From contig NC_051453.1 of NCBI RefSeq assembly GCF_001649575.2, positions 19,102,502 to 19,166,501 on the forward strand: DNA of 64,000 bases. The letters run 5' to 3'. Both the position numbers and the translations under genes were made by a program. This DNA is from Kryptolebias marmoratus. Taxonomy: Eukaryota; Chordata; Actinopteri; Cyprinodontiformes; Rivulidae. Below are positions 14,364-26,744 of this stretch, in pieces (positions within the stretch are counted from its first letter, which is position 1; the number at the start of each line of letters is the position of its first letter). The notes under the pieces were generated by a model. That model had not been told where the DNA came from. It searched no databases and saw only the letters and a list, made by a program, of their open reading frames with translations.

Positions 14364-14420
14364 TTGTTAATGTGAACGTTCTTGCCGCCTAGTGGTGCGG
14401 AATGGTGTTTTAAAGTTTTG
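14364..14420 (-). promoter_or_regulatory. CTCF-like motif in a small dispersed repeat (left copy)
   Basis: The complement of 14383-14395 reads CCACTAGGCGGCA, close to the CTCF core. The surrounding 55 bp are homologous, in inverted orientation, to 18089-18142. Confidence 0.35.
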
Positions 14421-14882
14421 TTAAAATGTGTGGATTGAGAAGTGATTATTAAAAAACTTATGACTTTTAGTCTATCTTCTACTTTCGTTTAGCAAGAATG
14501 CTTTTTAGATTTTGAGTTTAGGGTTAAGCTGCTTATCCCGGCTGAGGTATTCAACTGTTATGATTATTTTGATAAGTACACTTCATACCACTTCATTAAG
14601 TTAATTTCCTCCTAATTTAATAGTTTTCAGCAGTTTGTTTGAAATTGTGATGCAGAAAATGTCTTTTTGTAAGTGTTTCTTATAGACCTTGAAGTGATAA
14701 TAAAGAATGCTTTTGTTTTGAGGGTTTCCTGTGGAAACTGAGGCCAGAGGGGAAAAATAGAACTCATTAAAACTAGTTAAGGTAATTATAGAGTTAAATA
14801 TCTCTTAAAATCTACAGTTTTCAGTGGTTGGGTCAGTTAGCTTTGCATAGGCAGATGGCACAATGAATGTGGTGTACAACAG

Positions 14883-14968
14883 ATCCATCCATCCATCCAT
14901 CCATCCATCCATCCATCCATCCATCCATCCATCCATCCATCCATCCATCCATCCATCCATCCATCCAT
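14883..14968. repeat. (CCAT)n microsatellite
   Basis: An 86-bp pure tetranucleotide array. Unlike the arrays at 18.6 and 33.8 kb it has no recognisable retroposon body next to it. Confidence 0.95.
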
Positions 14969-17561
14969 AATTTAATTAATAAATAAAAGTTACATAAAAA
15001 CAGTAAATGCCAAAGATTTCAAAATGCTTGTTACTGCCCCCCCAAACATCATTTTTTAATGCTCTTCAATAAATTTAATTTCCATTTAGTTTCTTTGTAT
15101 TCACACAAAAGAAAGTCTGAAAGGGTTGGTGACACTTCAGCAGATGAAAAGGATATGTGAGAAAAATAGGGGCTAGTGCAGGTTGCTTGGACCAATTCAG
15201 AGAACTTGACCTCTTTAATAACTTTCTAAAGCTTGAAATCAACCAGAACCTGGCCACTCATATTAACGTGAAGATATGCTTTCAAAAAATGAGCGGGGAG
15301 GCTGTATGGCCACTACAAACACGCATAACATTAAAGAAAATGAGCTTAAACCTGAGGGGACATTTCTGCTAAAACAAACAACCGGCATCTGTTATGATCA
15401 TGAAAGGGCACATTTTCTGCTTCTGAGCAGCAAAACAAATCAGAAAATCCCAGAGGAGCCGTCCAAACAAGTGGTCACCAGACTCAAATCAGTAGCTACA
15501 ATAATTTCACTAAGGTGCACATATACTGTATAGCAGCAGAACCAGACTTGCAATACAAGTGCACACAGAATCGCTGGCCTATTATGATACATGAAATGAA
15601 CAAGTAATTAATTTACAGTAGAAAACTGACAACACAAAACAGACTAACTCAAAATGTAAGAACTAGTAAAGGTGAGGGTGTGATTTGTGAGCAGCTCTGG
15701 TCCCAGGCATCATGAACAGCATGCAGGAACAAAGATGCATTGGCAGTGAACGACCCCCCTCTCAGAAATCCTCCTGAGCGGGGGGAGGTAGAGGATTAAA
15801 ACACTGAACCTGTAGGTGTCTCACTTACCTTCCACCTACTGTACTGCAGCACAGAAAACAACCTACAGAATTAACCAAAAGGACTACAAGAACACACAGA
15901 ACTTAATTTGCCTACTGGCTACAATGTCTTCATTTTTTAAATAGTAGTTGCCTTAAATTTATAACGATCTGTTTACTTGATAAGAGTGTGGGTACGAAAT
16001 GGTAACTGATGCGTACAGAATGGTAATTGCTAAGTATGACTTGCGGGCATGAGTTGGTGATAGTTTGAATTGACTAGCACCCATTTAAAAAAATAAAATA
16101 AATAAAACGCTCCTTTGGGCTTATCTGTCAATAATTATCAAACAGAAGAAAATGAATTGCATTAAAATAAAAGTATGCAAAGTAGCATCACCTATTGAAA
16201 CAAATGGTTAAAAAAATACCATGTTTGTACTATTCTGAGCACTTTTAATAAAAAAACATACAATAAATGAGTTGTTCCATGGTAACACTAAGCATATATT
16301 CCCAAAGACCTTCACAGAAAATGTGCAATAGACAGCTAAAAGTAATAGGCTGCATACAATAAGCTTAATTAATTTATTTAAAAACTCCATTATTGATCTA
16401 TATTTAAAAAACATTGAGAATCCTAAAGCACTGTAGGAACTGGAACAATGTTTTGTTAATTTGTAATTAATAAGTGCCCAACAAGAAGAATTAAGAAAAG
16501 CTAAAAACTTTCAAGCTAAACATGTAAAAAAAAATTGATTTTATTTAAAATACAACCTTATTTATCAAGTCAGAGTGTCAGACTACATGAAAAGACCCCA
16601 AATTAGAGCTTGTTCTTCACTTTTTCTGACAAAATATAGTTGAAATGTGTGGCTGCAGCTGCCGGGATACTCTCCCTCAGTGGCTGTAAGCTTATGTACA
16701 CCAGTATGTCTGAAAATCGAGAGCAGAGACCAAGCAGCGTTGGTTTCTTAAAATTTAGACGGTGGAAAAAAAAAAAAAAATTCTAGTGAAGTTGAGAAAA
16801 GACCTAGTTGTCAGCAGCACGTCCTCAAAATATTGTTTTCAACTTGGAGGGGTAGAAAAGTATAACAATCCAAAACTGGCGCCCACCAGTAATTATGATG
16901 CGAGTACAAAGATAATTTTTTTGTTTCTTTCCAAAGGGAAAAGGGATGTGTAGGTGTATTAATTCCTATTCCTTCCTGCTTCCTCGACTTAGAAGTTCAG
17001 ATTTAGAAAAATAGCCCCCCTCCCCTCCCTTCCTTAAAGAACATTAAAAAAAAGAACTGTCAGATTGAGTGATGCCAATCGTACGTAGCATCTGTGTTCC
17101 CACTACTGCTCCCTGTAGTATATGCCACACTGTGGCAATGTGGGAAATTGACACTGTCAATTTATCAGAACAAAAGCTTTCCTCAGCAAGACGAACACAC
17201 AGCTCTGGGCCCTGGAGACAAAAATCATTCCACCCCCACCCTTACCTGCATCTAAACAGAATGTAGGACATTCACAACACCAGAAATAGAAATTTCTCTC
17301 ACAATTATCATTTTTGAATTTTATCCCCTGCAGTCAAAACTTAGTGTTTCACTTTAGGAGTTGGAGCTGCACTTTAATGCTAACTTTCTTAAAGTAAACA
17401 AGTGAAACAACAATAGATTCAACCAGCCGCTGCAGCCTTAATACTGGGACATTTCAGCTTGTTGATCTAGATGGGTTTTTCTTGAAATGATTATTTATAT
17501 GCACAACTTAATTTAGCTGTATATTGTGGTTTATTTATTTGTATTTGTTTTATCTTTACAG

Positions 17562-17597
17562 GTGTTTGATCCGACCATCACTAGTCTAAATTTTTGG
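17562..17597 (+). other. Candidate 36-nt noncoding or mini exon
   Basis: A T-rich tract ending tatctttacag is followed by 36 nt and then by a near-consensus donor, TGG|gtaagtacc. One frame is open through it (12 codons, GTG to TGG) and the other two contain stops. It lies on the lpp strand upstream of the start exon, so it could be a 5' UTR exon. A 64-kb window is expected to hold several such pairs by chance, so this is a candidate only. Confidence 0.25.
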
Positions 17598-18088
17598 GTA
17601 AGTACCTGACCTGATTTTTCCTTTTCTTTTCTTTCATTTTTTGTTTTTAACATTATTAAGTATTGTACAGCTTTCTTTGGCCTTCAGGAAAAAAAGCTAG
17701 ACACGATCTAACACTGAGAAACAAAACAAACAATTACAATAAAAAACATTATTTGTAATATAGCTTTGATGTTAGTTTTCTGAGTAAGTGTGTGACGTGT
17801 GTGCGCTTTGTTGCGAAAATCAAATGTGTTCAAAACATGTTAACACTTAATATCAGTGCTTTCAGACAGTAATTTGTGGCAGTGCTTAACAGATATTTAT
17901 CAAAATCTTTTTGTTTTTCCTTTTTGTACTTTTATAGCTTAAACAGAAATAATCGTTTCTGACTTAAAATGTCTTTTAAATCACATTTCTTAAAACAAAC
18001 AGGGCCTCATTTGCACTGCTCCTGATACTTTTAAATTGATATGTATATATTTTGTTTGTGAAAATATTTTCGTCTGCATGAACAAAAA

Positions 18089-18142
18089 CACTGAAATCCC
18101 CATGCCGTGCCACTAGGTGGCGAGGACGTCCACATTAACGTC
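18089..18142 (+). promoter_or_regulatory. CTCF-like motif in a small dispersed repeat (right copy)
   Basis: 18110-18122 reads CCACTAGGTGGCG, fitting the CTCF core. The flanks (…catgccgtg, …gacgtccacattaac) match the left copy in reverse. Confidence 0.4.
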
Positions 18143-18413
18143 ACGAATGCAGAAAAAGAACAATCTTAGCTTGTAAAACTTGTTCATCTTTAATATCATT
18201 TCAAATTTGTCCTCTGTGGAGGACATCCATAAACCCCAATATGTCCCACTCACTGTGTAACAATGAATTAACTCCATTTGCTATCTACAAAGGACATTTA
18301 GCGCTTTTTAATGATGCCAAATGTGAAGGGGTGGTGCTAATTACCATACAAAGATTGGGAAATTTTTTTTGCTGGTAGTCAGGAGGATATAATGCCCTCT
18401 TTTATTATTTCAG

Positions 18414-18441
18414 CGCTCAGTCAAAGTTTGATGGCAACAGG
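18414..18441 (+). other. Candidate 28-nt noncoding exon
   Basis: The acceptor tttattatttcag is followed by 28 nt and the donor ACAGG|gtaagttt. It lies 0.8 kb after the other candidate mini exon and on the same strand. No coding similarity is recognised, and it may be a decoy splice-site pair. Confidence 0.17.
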
Positions 18442-18584
18442 GTAAGTTTAACGTGAAACAGTCATCAAAAAATGGTGAAGTCATGTTGGTTGCGTGTTCA
18501 ATATGCTGCTATGTCATCTTTCTTTTTTTTTTCTTTAACAAAGTTCATAATCACAAGTCTACACAGATCCACCATAAATGCCAT

Positions 18585-18593
18585 TTCAAAACA
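18585..18593. repeat. Target-site duplication, left copy (SINE)
   Basis: TTCAAAACA, identical to 18973-18981. Confidence 0.65.
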
Positions 18594-18972
18594 TCCATCC
18601 ATCCATCCATCCATCCATCCATCCATCCATCCATCCATCCATCCATCCACACATACACACATACATACATACATACATAGTCGCGGAGAGCTGGTGTCTA
18701 TCTCCAGCAGTCACTGTGCAAGAGGCAGGGGGACACCCTGAACAGGTCGCAAGTCCATTGCAGGGCCAAAAAGAGACAAACAACCATTCACCCTCTCACT
18801 CACACCTATGTTTTTGGTCTGTGGGAGGAAACCGGAGTACCCGGAGTAAACCCACGTGAGCACAGGGAGAACATGGAAACTCAACTCAGAAAGGCCCCAG
18901 GCCCAGAATCAAACCTGCAACCTTCTTGCTGGAAGATGACAGCTCTAACCACTACTTCACTGTGCCACCCTC
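18594..18972 (-). mobile_element. tRNA-headed SINE with (GGAT)n tail and 9-bp target-site duplication
   Basis: In minus orientation the head (18972 leftward) carries an A-box-like GGTTAGAGCTG and a B-box-like GGTTTGATTCTGG (complement of 18903-18915). A body follows, then a (GTAT)n/(GGAT)n tail (complement of 18594-18680). TTCAAAACA flanks it at 18585-18593 and 18973-18981. The GATG-type tail is shared with RTE-clade LINEs such as Rex3, which suggests (inference) mobilisation by such a LINE. Confidence 0.7.
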
Positions 18973-18981
18973 TTCAAAACA
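18973..18981. repeat. Target-site duplication, right copy (SINE)
   Basis: TTCAAAACA, identical to 18585-18593. Confidence 0.65.
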
Positions 18982-19620
18982 AATCTTCACTGTAAAACAT
19001 TTTTAAATATCCACGGTTTTTTCCAACAAAAACTGTTTGAGCGTGGACAGGAGGTGCAAACATGGCAGAAAATGAAGTAGTCTGGACAGAGCCCTGTGAA
19101 TTACCTGTATCATAGTCATTTATTGTCATAACTATTTATAAAGAAGAAAAACTTAAATGTTGTACATCTTTTATCATTATAATACTAAATCCTGTTTTTC
19201 ATTAGTTTGATTGACATGCAGTAAGGCTGAAACCTATATTTAAAAAAAAAACTATTTAGTCCATTTTTATGGTATCTTTCTGTGTTTATGATTATTGGAG
19301 TTGCATATTTACAAAAACATATTTACCTTTGACACAAAAGTTGATACCTTCATTTTGATTTGTGTTGCTTTGTTTGTGCATTTACTTCAGAAAGTGTAGT
19401 TAAAGATTGCTTGAATAAGGCTTAAAAATGGCTCTATTTGGCCTTACAAATTAAATCAAAATAGATTTTCCCTAAATGTTGATAACAAAATGTATATATA
19501 TATATATATTTCCATCAGGAATTGACGCATTTAATATTAAAAATGCTAACTAGCACGTTTCTAACTGTTGAAATATTTACAGTTTATATTTTCTAATAAA
19601 TGATACACCAGTAGTCTTCC

Positions 19621-19665
19621 CAGTAAGGTGGTTAGCAGTGTTACCTCAGAGCAAGAAGAAAATAA
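19621..19665 (+). mobile_element. SINE head relic
   Basis: 'aaggtggttagcagtgttac' and 'ctcagagcaagaag' match the head of the 18.6-kb SINE in the opposite orientation. Only about 45 bp remain. Confidence 0.4.
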
Positions 19666-20250
19666 AGAAATTAGAAACTTGAAAATCTGTTAATGGAATA
19701 TCCATAAGTTTTCTGCTGCTTACTGTTCGTTCATTGGGAGCATAGTTAAGCTTAAATTAATACATTTCTCTTTATCTCTTGATTAGCAGACACTTTTCTG
19801 ACATTATCTCTGATAAGCTGATGAGAATTCCCTTAACAGCCACATCAGACTTGTGTTTGCTGTCCTGATAACACTAATGGTCTTTGGTATAATTGATTTA
19901 AGTGACGATGCACTCATTCTTTAATCTGACGGAAACATGTTTTTTAAAGTAAATGTGTATGAGAAATTATGCACACTCTGTCTAGTCAATTTACAAGCCT
20001 TAACCACACAAAAAAATGGCATGAACAAAACCGTGTTAAATCCAAATTTAAAAAGCACATACTGAATTAGGCACAAATGCTCTGATGTGCTAGTACTTAG
20101 GAAAGCTTACACTGTTGTTGAATGCCAAAATTTGATATATCTTTCAAGCAGATGGCAATGTGCTCCTATGGGAACCTAAGCTCTTCTTGACTGACTATAA
20201 AAATGTTAAACAGGTGGTCCATGTAACTTCATTCACTTTTGTGGCTTTTA

Positions 20251-20990
20251 ACAGTGGTTTCAGGAAGTATTCAGACTCACTTCTATTTTTGGAGTTTTGT
20301 TACTGTGTTGCAGCCTGATGCTACAATTTTTTAAATTAATTTTTTCCCCTCCCTAATTCACACTCTGTACCCCATAATGACAAAGTGAAAACAGAATTTT
20401 ATACAATTGTGTAAATTGAAAAAGAATAAAAAAAAAGGAAGCATCCCATTAATATAAGTTTTCACACAATTTGCAACAATACAAAAACTTTAGCTCAGGC
20501 TCCTCCCATTTCTCTTGATTGCTGCTGAGATGTTTGTACATCTCAATTGGAGTCCATCAGTGGCAAATTAAATTGATTGGACATGATTTAGAAAGGCACA
20601 CAATTAATTTCATTTCAGTTTGTTTATATAACGCCAATTCACAACAAAAGTCATCTCATGGCACTATGTAATAACAATAACTTGCAGGTCAGACATACTT
20701 CTTTAAAGAAATTCTCTGAGCAAAAACCAAACAATGAGGTCAAAGGAACTGCCTGCAGAGACCAGAGACAGGATTGTGACAAGGCACAGATCTGGATATG
20801 ACTACAAAAAATTCTGCTGAACTAAAGGTTCAAAAGAGCTCTGTGGCCTTAATAATTCTCAAATAGAATAAGCTTAAAACACCCAAAACTCCTCCAAGAG
20901 CTGGTCGCCTGACCACATTGTGCAATCAGGGAGAAAGAGCTTATTGAGAGAGATGACCAAGAACCTGATGGTCACTTTGGGCAAATAAAT
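20251..20990 (+). mobile_element. Tc1-like transposon relic, plus strand, with a nested LINE tail
   Basis: The left end, 'cagtggtttcaggaagtatt', is a Tc1-type terminal repeat. From 20730 it resembles the transposase N-terminus: 'gaggtcaaaggaactgcct', then an AGRLT...NQGERA frame near 20900-20945 (the paired-like helix-turn-helix region), broken by stops. The 3' part is missing. A LINE 3' tail interrupts it at about 20603-20720. Confidence 0.75.
20603..20720 (-). mobile_element. LINE 3' tail fragment nested in the Tc1-like element
   Basis: The reverse complement reads '...ttgttgtgaattggcgttat' followed by 'ataaacaaactgaaatga', the typical 3' end of a teleost L2/Rex1-type LINE. On both sides the Tc1 sequence resumes, so this insertion is the younger of the two. 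Confidence 0.55.
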
Positions 20991-22440
20991 ATTAAAATCA
21001 AATTCTGTCCTGCTGCCCGTTTTTTGATTTTGTGTTTCCGATTTTAGCCTAAAAGTAAAATACAAAAAACAGGCATTTATTTGTTTTTGGTGTCATATTA
21101 AAAAACAAAAAAACTAAATAACCAGTCCATTTTTTATTATTTGATTTTTGATAGTCAATTGAAAATGGAAAGAACGAATGATACACGGATTCATTAGCCG
21201 CTCATAAGTTTTTTATTTATTTATTTATTTTGTCAGGACTTTACATAGAACATCATCCTTTTAAAAAGAAAAAAAAAAGAATAAGAACAAAAATCAATTG
21301 CCTGCAAGCTAAACATCTCAAATAAGCCTTTTAGATTAGTCTTTGGATAATCTTGTTCTTTACTTTCTTTAAGAATGTGTCTGTAATTTTTATTGGAAAA
21401 AACAAGTTCAGCATTTAACATTTTTCACATTTTAATAAATGTAGTTTTTTTAAAAGAAAAAAGATTCTCATATTTTATTATATAACATCACCATGGAAAC
21501 AAGTGGCTTGCAATTGCAGATGGCGTACGAGTCGGGGTCATCAGAGGTGATACTTTTACATACCCAAGGAGCTGAGTAATCTTTTCAAGACTTTTCCTTA
21601 TTGCTTTTACTACTCTAAGATTGTGTGTTTGCTTCACAACGAAGACGTTACCAACCTGAAGTCCAATGTTCAGCAGGAAAGTTTGAGTTGTTAAGTGTCA
21701 TCTCCTTTTATTAAGTTAAGTTTTTTAAGCCATGCAGATGAGAAATTTTGCTGAGCCACAGTAAAATATTTGTGCTGTTTTAATCGGCTCTTTCCTTTAT
21801 TCATTTCAAAACCAACTTCACAAACCAACTTTGCAAAATACTGAGCACATTATGGTTGCTTTAAAGAGCAATGAGCTTAAAGCCTTTTAAGATAGAATAT
21901 TGTATTGATGCTTTTTGCTTGGTTTTATTTGTTAGCCATCATTAATATACTGCAGTAACACAAAAGTAGACCGATGCAGAGCAGCTCACGTGACTGGAGC
22001 ACAGCAGGCTTGGTTCTTGGTTTCTCAGAGTCTTTGTTTGGGTTCTGGCTCACAGTTCATCTGTTTGGGCCAGATTCTTGAAGCACACATCAAACTGGCA
22101 GATGACTTGCTAGGCTAGCTGCCAGCTGAATTTCAAGAACCGTTTAGCTGTTCAAATGTGTGACTTTTCGTTGGGTTTGACTAGTGTTGCAGCCAAAGGG
22201 GTTTCTTGACTCATCTGTTTGTTGGGACTTTATGTAAATGAATACATGGTTTAGTAATGCCTGCACTGCTACAGGAAAACTGATTTATAGGTTCTTCAGA
22301 AGCAATAGTTTTAGACTTGTCTCACATTCAAAACCTATGCTATTAATTAAATTTAATATAATTGTACTAAATTTAAAGTAATTATGACAACTCAATAGAA
22401 GCCAAACTCGCACAGCTTAAACTTTTTATAGTGATGGGTG

Positions 22441-22720
22441 ATCATGTAATTGCTTGTGTGAGTTTGTTTGTCAGCAAAATAAATCATGCACTACTAAATG
22501 GATTTTAATGAAACTCTAAGGAAGAAATCATTGGATGTGGATCCACAGCTGATAACTTTTGGAGTCGGTCCAATTCAAGACGGCCACCACAGTTAATCAA
22601 CTTTAAATAACACAGAAATGGCTACAACTCAGTCACTTCTACAGATATTGAGCTAAAATTTGGTGTGGTAGTAGCTGAGAGTTATCTTCAACACTTTAAG
22701 TGCCAACAGTTTGTGCAAGG
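22441..22720 (+). repeat. Dispersed repeat (same family as 270-545), plus-strand copy
   Basis: It contains a run equivalent to 'tcatgaaccactgg', followed by the 'aatgaaactct' and 'ttcaagacggccaccac' segments and by 'gagctaaaatttggtgtggtag'-type sequence. It is the clearest copy in the window. Confidence 0.55.
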
Positions 22721-22764
22721 TCTTTGTTGAAAACTTTGGCATGCAAGGCAGTGGACAATATGCA

Positions 22765-23560
22765 TTACCATACCATGCCATACAAACTTTATTTCTAAAG
22801 CACTTTAAACAACCATGAGACCAAAGTTCTGAAAAGAAGAAAAAATAAGAATAAACAAAAACATAAAATAAAGTAAAAGCACCTCTACAATAAAAACAAA
22901 ATAAATAACATGATTTAAAAGAAACTAAAAAAATCTACATCTCACATGGTGTCAAAGACCAAGGAGAGGGGATGGGTTTTAAAGAGGAATTTTAAAACAG
23001 ACAGGGAGACCTGCCTGATGGGCAGAAGGAGGTCGTTCTACAACTTAGGAGTCACAACAGCGAAGGCACGACCCCCTCTAATCTTACGTTTAGTTTTCAG
23101 TCCACTCAGGAGCTGCTGTTCTGCTGACCGGAGAGAATGGAGGGTGTACGTACTTGTAGCAGCTCATCGAGGTAAGATGGGGCAAGGACATCAAGGACAT
23201 TAAAAGCAAATACAAGAATTTTAAAATGAATCTTGAAATGTATGGGCAGCCAGTGGATTGAGGCTAAAATATGTGAAATGTGCTCATATTTGCAGTGTCG
23301 TGCAGTAGCCTTTTGTACACTCTGAAACTGAAGTGATAGAGGAACCACTAACCCCTATATAAAGAGCATTGCAATAATCCAGCCAAGTGGTCACGAAGGC
23401 GTGGATATTGGTTTAAAAACACTGCCTGGAAAGAATTAGCTTTATTTTAGCCAGTTGCCTCAACTGAAAAAAGCTTGATTTATTGACTGACCTGATTTGA
23501 GTCCACTTTCACTCCTAGGTTTACGATCGTTGGCTTTGTATATTGGGCCAAAAAAAAAAC
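22765..23560 (-). mobile_element. L2/Rex1-type LINE 3' fragment (end of reverse-transcriptase ORF plus 3' UTR)
   Basis: The minus-strand frame at 23348-23106 reads LASIHWLPIHFKIHFKI and LDVLAPSYLDELL, the C-terminal signature of fish L2/Rex1-like LINE ORFs. The 3' UTR follows leftward to the tail near 22780, where its complement reads '...aaagtgctttagaaataaag'. It is 5'-truncated and broken by frameshifts. Confidence 0.75.
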
Positions 23561-23809
23561 ATCCACGAGGGATCTCAGTGGAGCTGCCAAAACCCATCAC
23601 TTAAATACTTAAAAATGCTACTACATATCAGAACAGTGTATTTCTTGCTGTTCAGTAAGGTAGATTTTTGAAACTCTGAAAAAGCAACCAGGATGGGTAT
23701 ACATATTACTGAAGGTTTTCCTTTGTATAGGAGACTACAAGAGGTTCCCATACATCAAACCAATCCATTGTACAGATAAAACCTACTTTGCTTTTTTTGC
23801 AACCAGGCT

Positions 23810-24375
23810 TTGTGGAGTTGTGACAATTCAAGCAGTGTTCTTTCCAATGTTGCTTCAATTCATTGAAGTTTGCAGACATTTGTTTGAGCTCAGCTCTCTT
23901 GAAGCTTCAGAAATCGGGCAGATAGCCTCTCAGTATACTCTGTAATACATTTGTATACAGAGAAGTTCATGTTTGGCCCGATAAAAGCTGCAAATGGAGC
24001 CCAAATCATTGCCATCCACCACTGTGCCTTCCAGTTGGCATGAAGTGTTTTTCCTGGACTTCTGTATTTAGAGTTCTCTAAAAGTGGTGCTGTGCATTGT
24101 AGCCAAGCATTTGTTTTGGTCTCACTTCTCTAAAAGACATTATTACAGAAATCTTGTTTATTCAGATGTAATTTTGCAGACGTTAGCCATGCTCCCATGT
24201 TCTTAATAAAGAAGAGCTTTCCAAAAAACCCTTCCAAACAAGCCAAACCTAAGTTTTTATTATCTACAGTGTCATGAACCTTCACAGTGCTATGTTCAAT
24301 AAGGTCTGTTGAGTTTGAAGTGTAATTTTAGGGTTTTTAATGGGAATTTTTTGAACTATTGCACAGTCTGAGTTT
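23810..24375 (-). mobile_element. Tc1-like transposon relic, same family as 8480-9345
   Basis: Parallel segments include 'ttgcttcaattcattgaa', 'gtttgcagacat', 'tatacagagaagttcatg', 'cccaaatcattgcc', 'ccttccaaacaagcc' and 'ttgcacagtctgag'. It lacks the DDE glutamate segment through an internal deletion and is more decayed than the 8.5-kb copy. Confidence 0.7.
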
Positions 24376-24699
24376 TGAGATTTTTTTTTTAACATCTGTT
24401 CTATTCGTATGATTTGGCAAATCAAACACAAAACTGGCTTTAAAATTCTTCTAGTAATTTTTTACTAGTAAGTTTTTATAATTTAAAAAAAGTCCACCTG
24501 ATATTATTACTATTCATTCTTATCTTTAGATAAAAAAGTAAGAGAAAACCAAGACAATTCAGATTTTGTATTGTTTTATTATGCAGAATAATTTGTACCT
24601 TTTCAACTATTAGGATCAGTTTTATTTCATTTGTTTAACTATGTCTGGTACAGGGCCATTTTTGGTGGCAGATTGCATATTTGAAATGCAGACGATGAT

Positions 24700-24970
24700 G
24701 AATCTGTTTCACTGAATCGGTGCTGCTTTGATGGCTTGAAGAGACCACGTGGCTTCACATTGCAGTGGAAAATAATAGTGTATTGACTGGCAGATGATAG
24801 AGCAATTGTAGCCTTTGTTCTTAGCTCTGCAGTTATAACTGATAGTTATGATCACTGCATATGAACACAATAAAGATGAAGGACTGTTCTTAAAAATTAC
24901 TGCAGTTTTCCATAAGAGACTGGAGCTCAGGATGTTCAACAGCTGAGCTGAGATCCCCCTCTGCAAGGAA
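24700..24970. promoter_or_regulatory. Candidate conserved noncoding element
   Basis: A complex sequence without repeats, including 'gataacagtt'-like, 'tgaacacaataaag' and 'cagctgagctgag' (paired E-box) elements. Minus-strand ORF judged chance. Confidence 0.2.
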
Positions 24971-26744
24971 AGTCAAGAGCAGAAAACAAGTAAATAAGAC
25001 ATGTTTAGATGGCAAGATTAGATTAAAACAACCCCACAGTGATTAAGAGAGCTGACATAGATACCTTGGGCGGGATTTTTCGACAGACCAGTGAGCGGGT
25101 TTGGATTAGTTTTAAGCAGCTGGAGCAAATAAACAGCAGAAGCCATCAGTCAATTAAGGATGGATCTTCCCAAAAACAACTAGTTTAACTTTGCTTTTCA
25201 ATTAATCTTCTTTGGGTGTCACTTAGGGTCATAGTGCTGCAGAGTGAGCAGTGGAGAAGGGAAAGATTAAGAGTCCAAACAGCTCGGCATGAGGACTAAG
25301 GCATTTAAATCAACCCCGCTCATTCTGCACAGATGCTCCTGGCCAAGTGGGATTTCAGCACTTTGTTTTTCTTCGGGAGGTTCACAAACATGTAGAAATA
25401 AATTATTTCTACAATAATTCTCAGGAGTCCAAATAAGCCCAGTTTTTAGATTCACACAGTCAGGACATTTGTTGTTTTCAAGTATTTTAAGAACATTTAA
25501 AGTTAAACATGTTTGTGTTTATTTATTTATTTTTTAAATCTTTCATTTTTTTTTCTTTCCAATTCACCAGCTGAAGATTTCATTCATCAAGTTTTGGGGT
25601 TCCGAATTTGTTGGTGATCTTTGATGTGGATCCAAATAATCAAATTATTTATATCTAAAGATTAGGTAGGAAAGCACAGGTGTAAAAATGTTTTTGAGCC
25701 AAACCATTATAAGGACTCTTGTTATAAGCCCAGTTAATCCCACTATAGAGCAGTTACAAGGACCTATGTGATTGTGCAATGCTTGAACAATGGTCAGCAT
25801 GGCCATTAGCTAGAGATCAGTAGTTAGAGGTACATGTTGTGGATCTTTGGTTTATTTTTTAAAACAAAGTTTGAAATTGTGCTACAAACATTAAGAAGGA
25901 ATTATAGGAGCCAAGACTTGTGCAACAGATCAGCCTCCTTCGTGCTGTGCTCATTCAAGAAAAACACGTCATAACAGCCTGCAGAGACTTTTGCAGCTTC
26001 TACTTCAGTGATGCCAATGCAGTTTTAACATACAGGTACTGGAAGAGTCTTCAATTTGCTCGGCAAAATCATGTGAGTTTATCTATGGACCAATCACATT
26101 CCTTGATGTCACTCAAATCTCTGTTTAACCAAGAAAGCACCTACTCTAAAGCAGGAACTAAAAAATAGCCAGATGAAAGTAGTTAGAAAAGGTCTTTGAA
26201 GGGTCAAAGTACTGGCAATGTGAAAACAAAGCAAAAGGTGAACTACATCAAATTGTTCTAAAAACTGTGGAAAGGTCCCCTGAAGCCTGAAGACTCCTAT
26301 GGGCCAACGAGGACTGAAATTTGACTTGAAATGACCAAACATTCACAACCAAATATTATTCAAAACCAAGAATAAAACACCCAAAAGATATCAATTCTCA
26401 TGAGGTCACTATAATTGCATTGAATTATTTTCAACTTGTTTTTAACATGATGAAGCAATTTCTGAAGTTCTCCCAGAGTGAGTGAGAAACTTACAGCTGT
26501 CTTAGCCTGTTTTTAAAGAGAGCATGAGGAAACTCTGACATGATAAAGTTTTGGATGAAAAAATCCTTCATTGTTAAAAAAAAACGTGTGGTTGACAATC
26601 CAGCGGAGAAGGTGAAGGAAATGAGGAGGTGGCTGCCAGATACTAGTCCTTTCTCTGCGTTCAACTGAAGTAATACCTGCAAGTCGAGACAAAGGGGGGA
26701 GGGGGGGACACACTGTGGCTTTTTGTCTGCGTCTTTCACTGCGC

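Noticed and set aside
18453..18859. ORFs rich in HPSI or MDGW repeats
   Set aside because: Translations of the (CCAT)n microsatellite.
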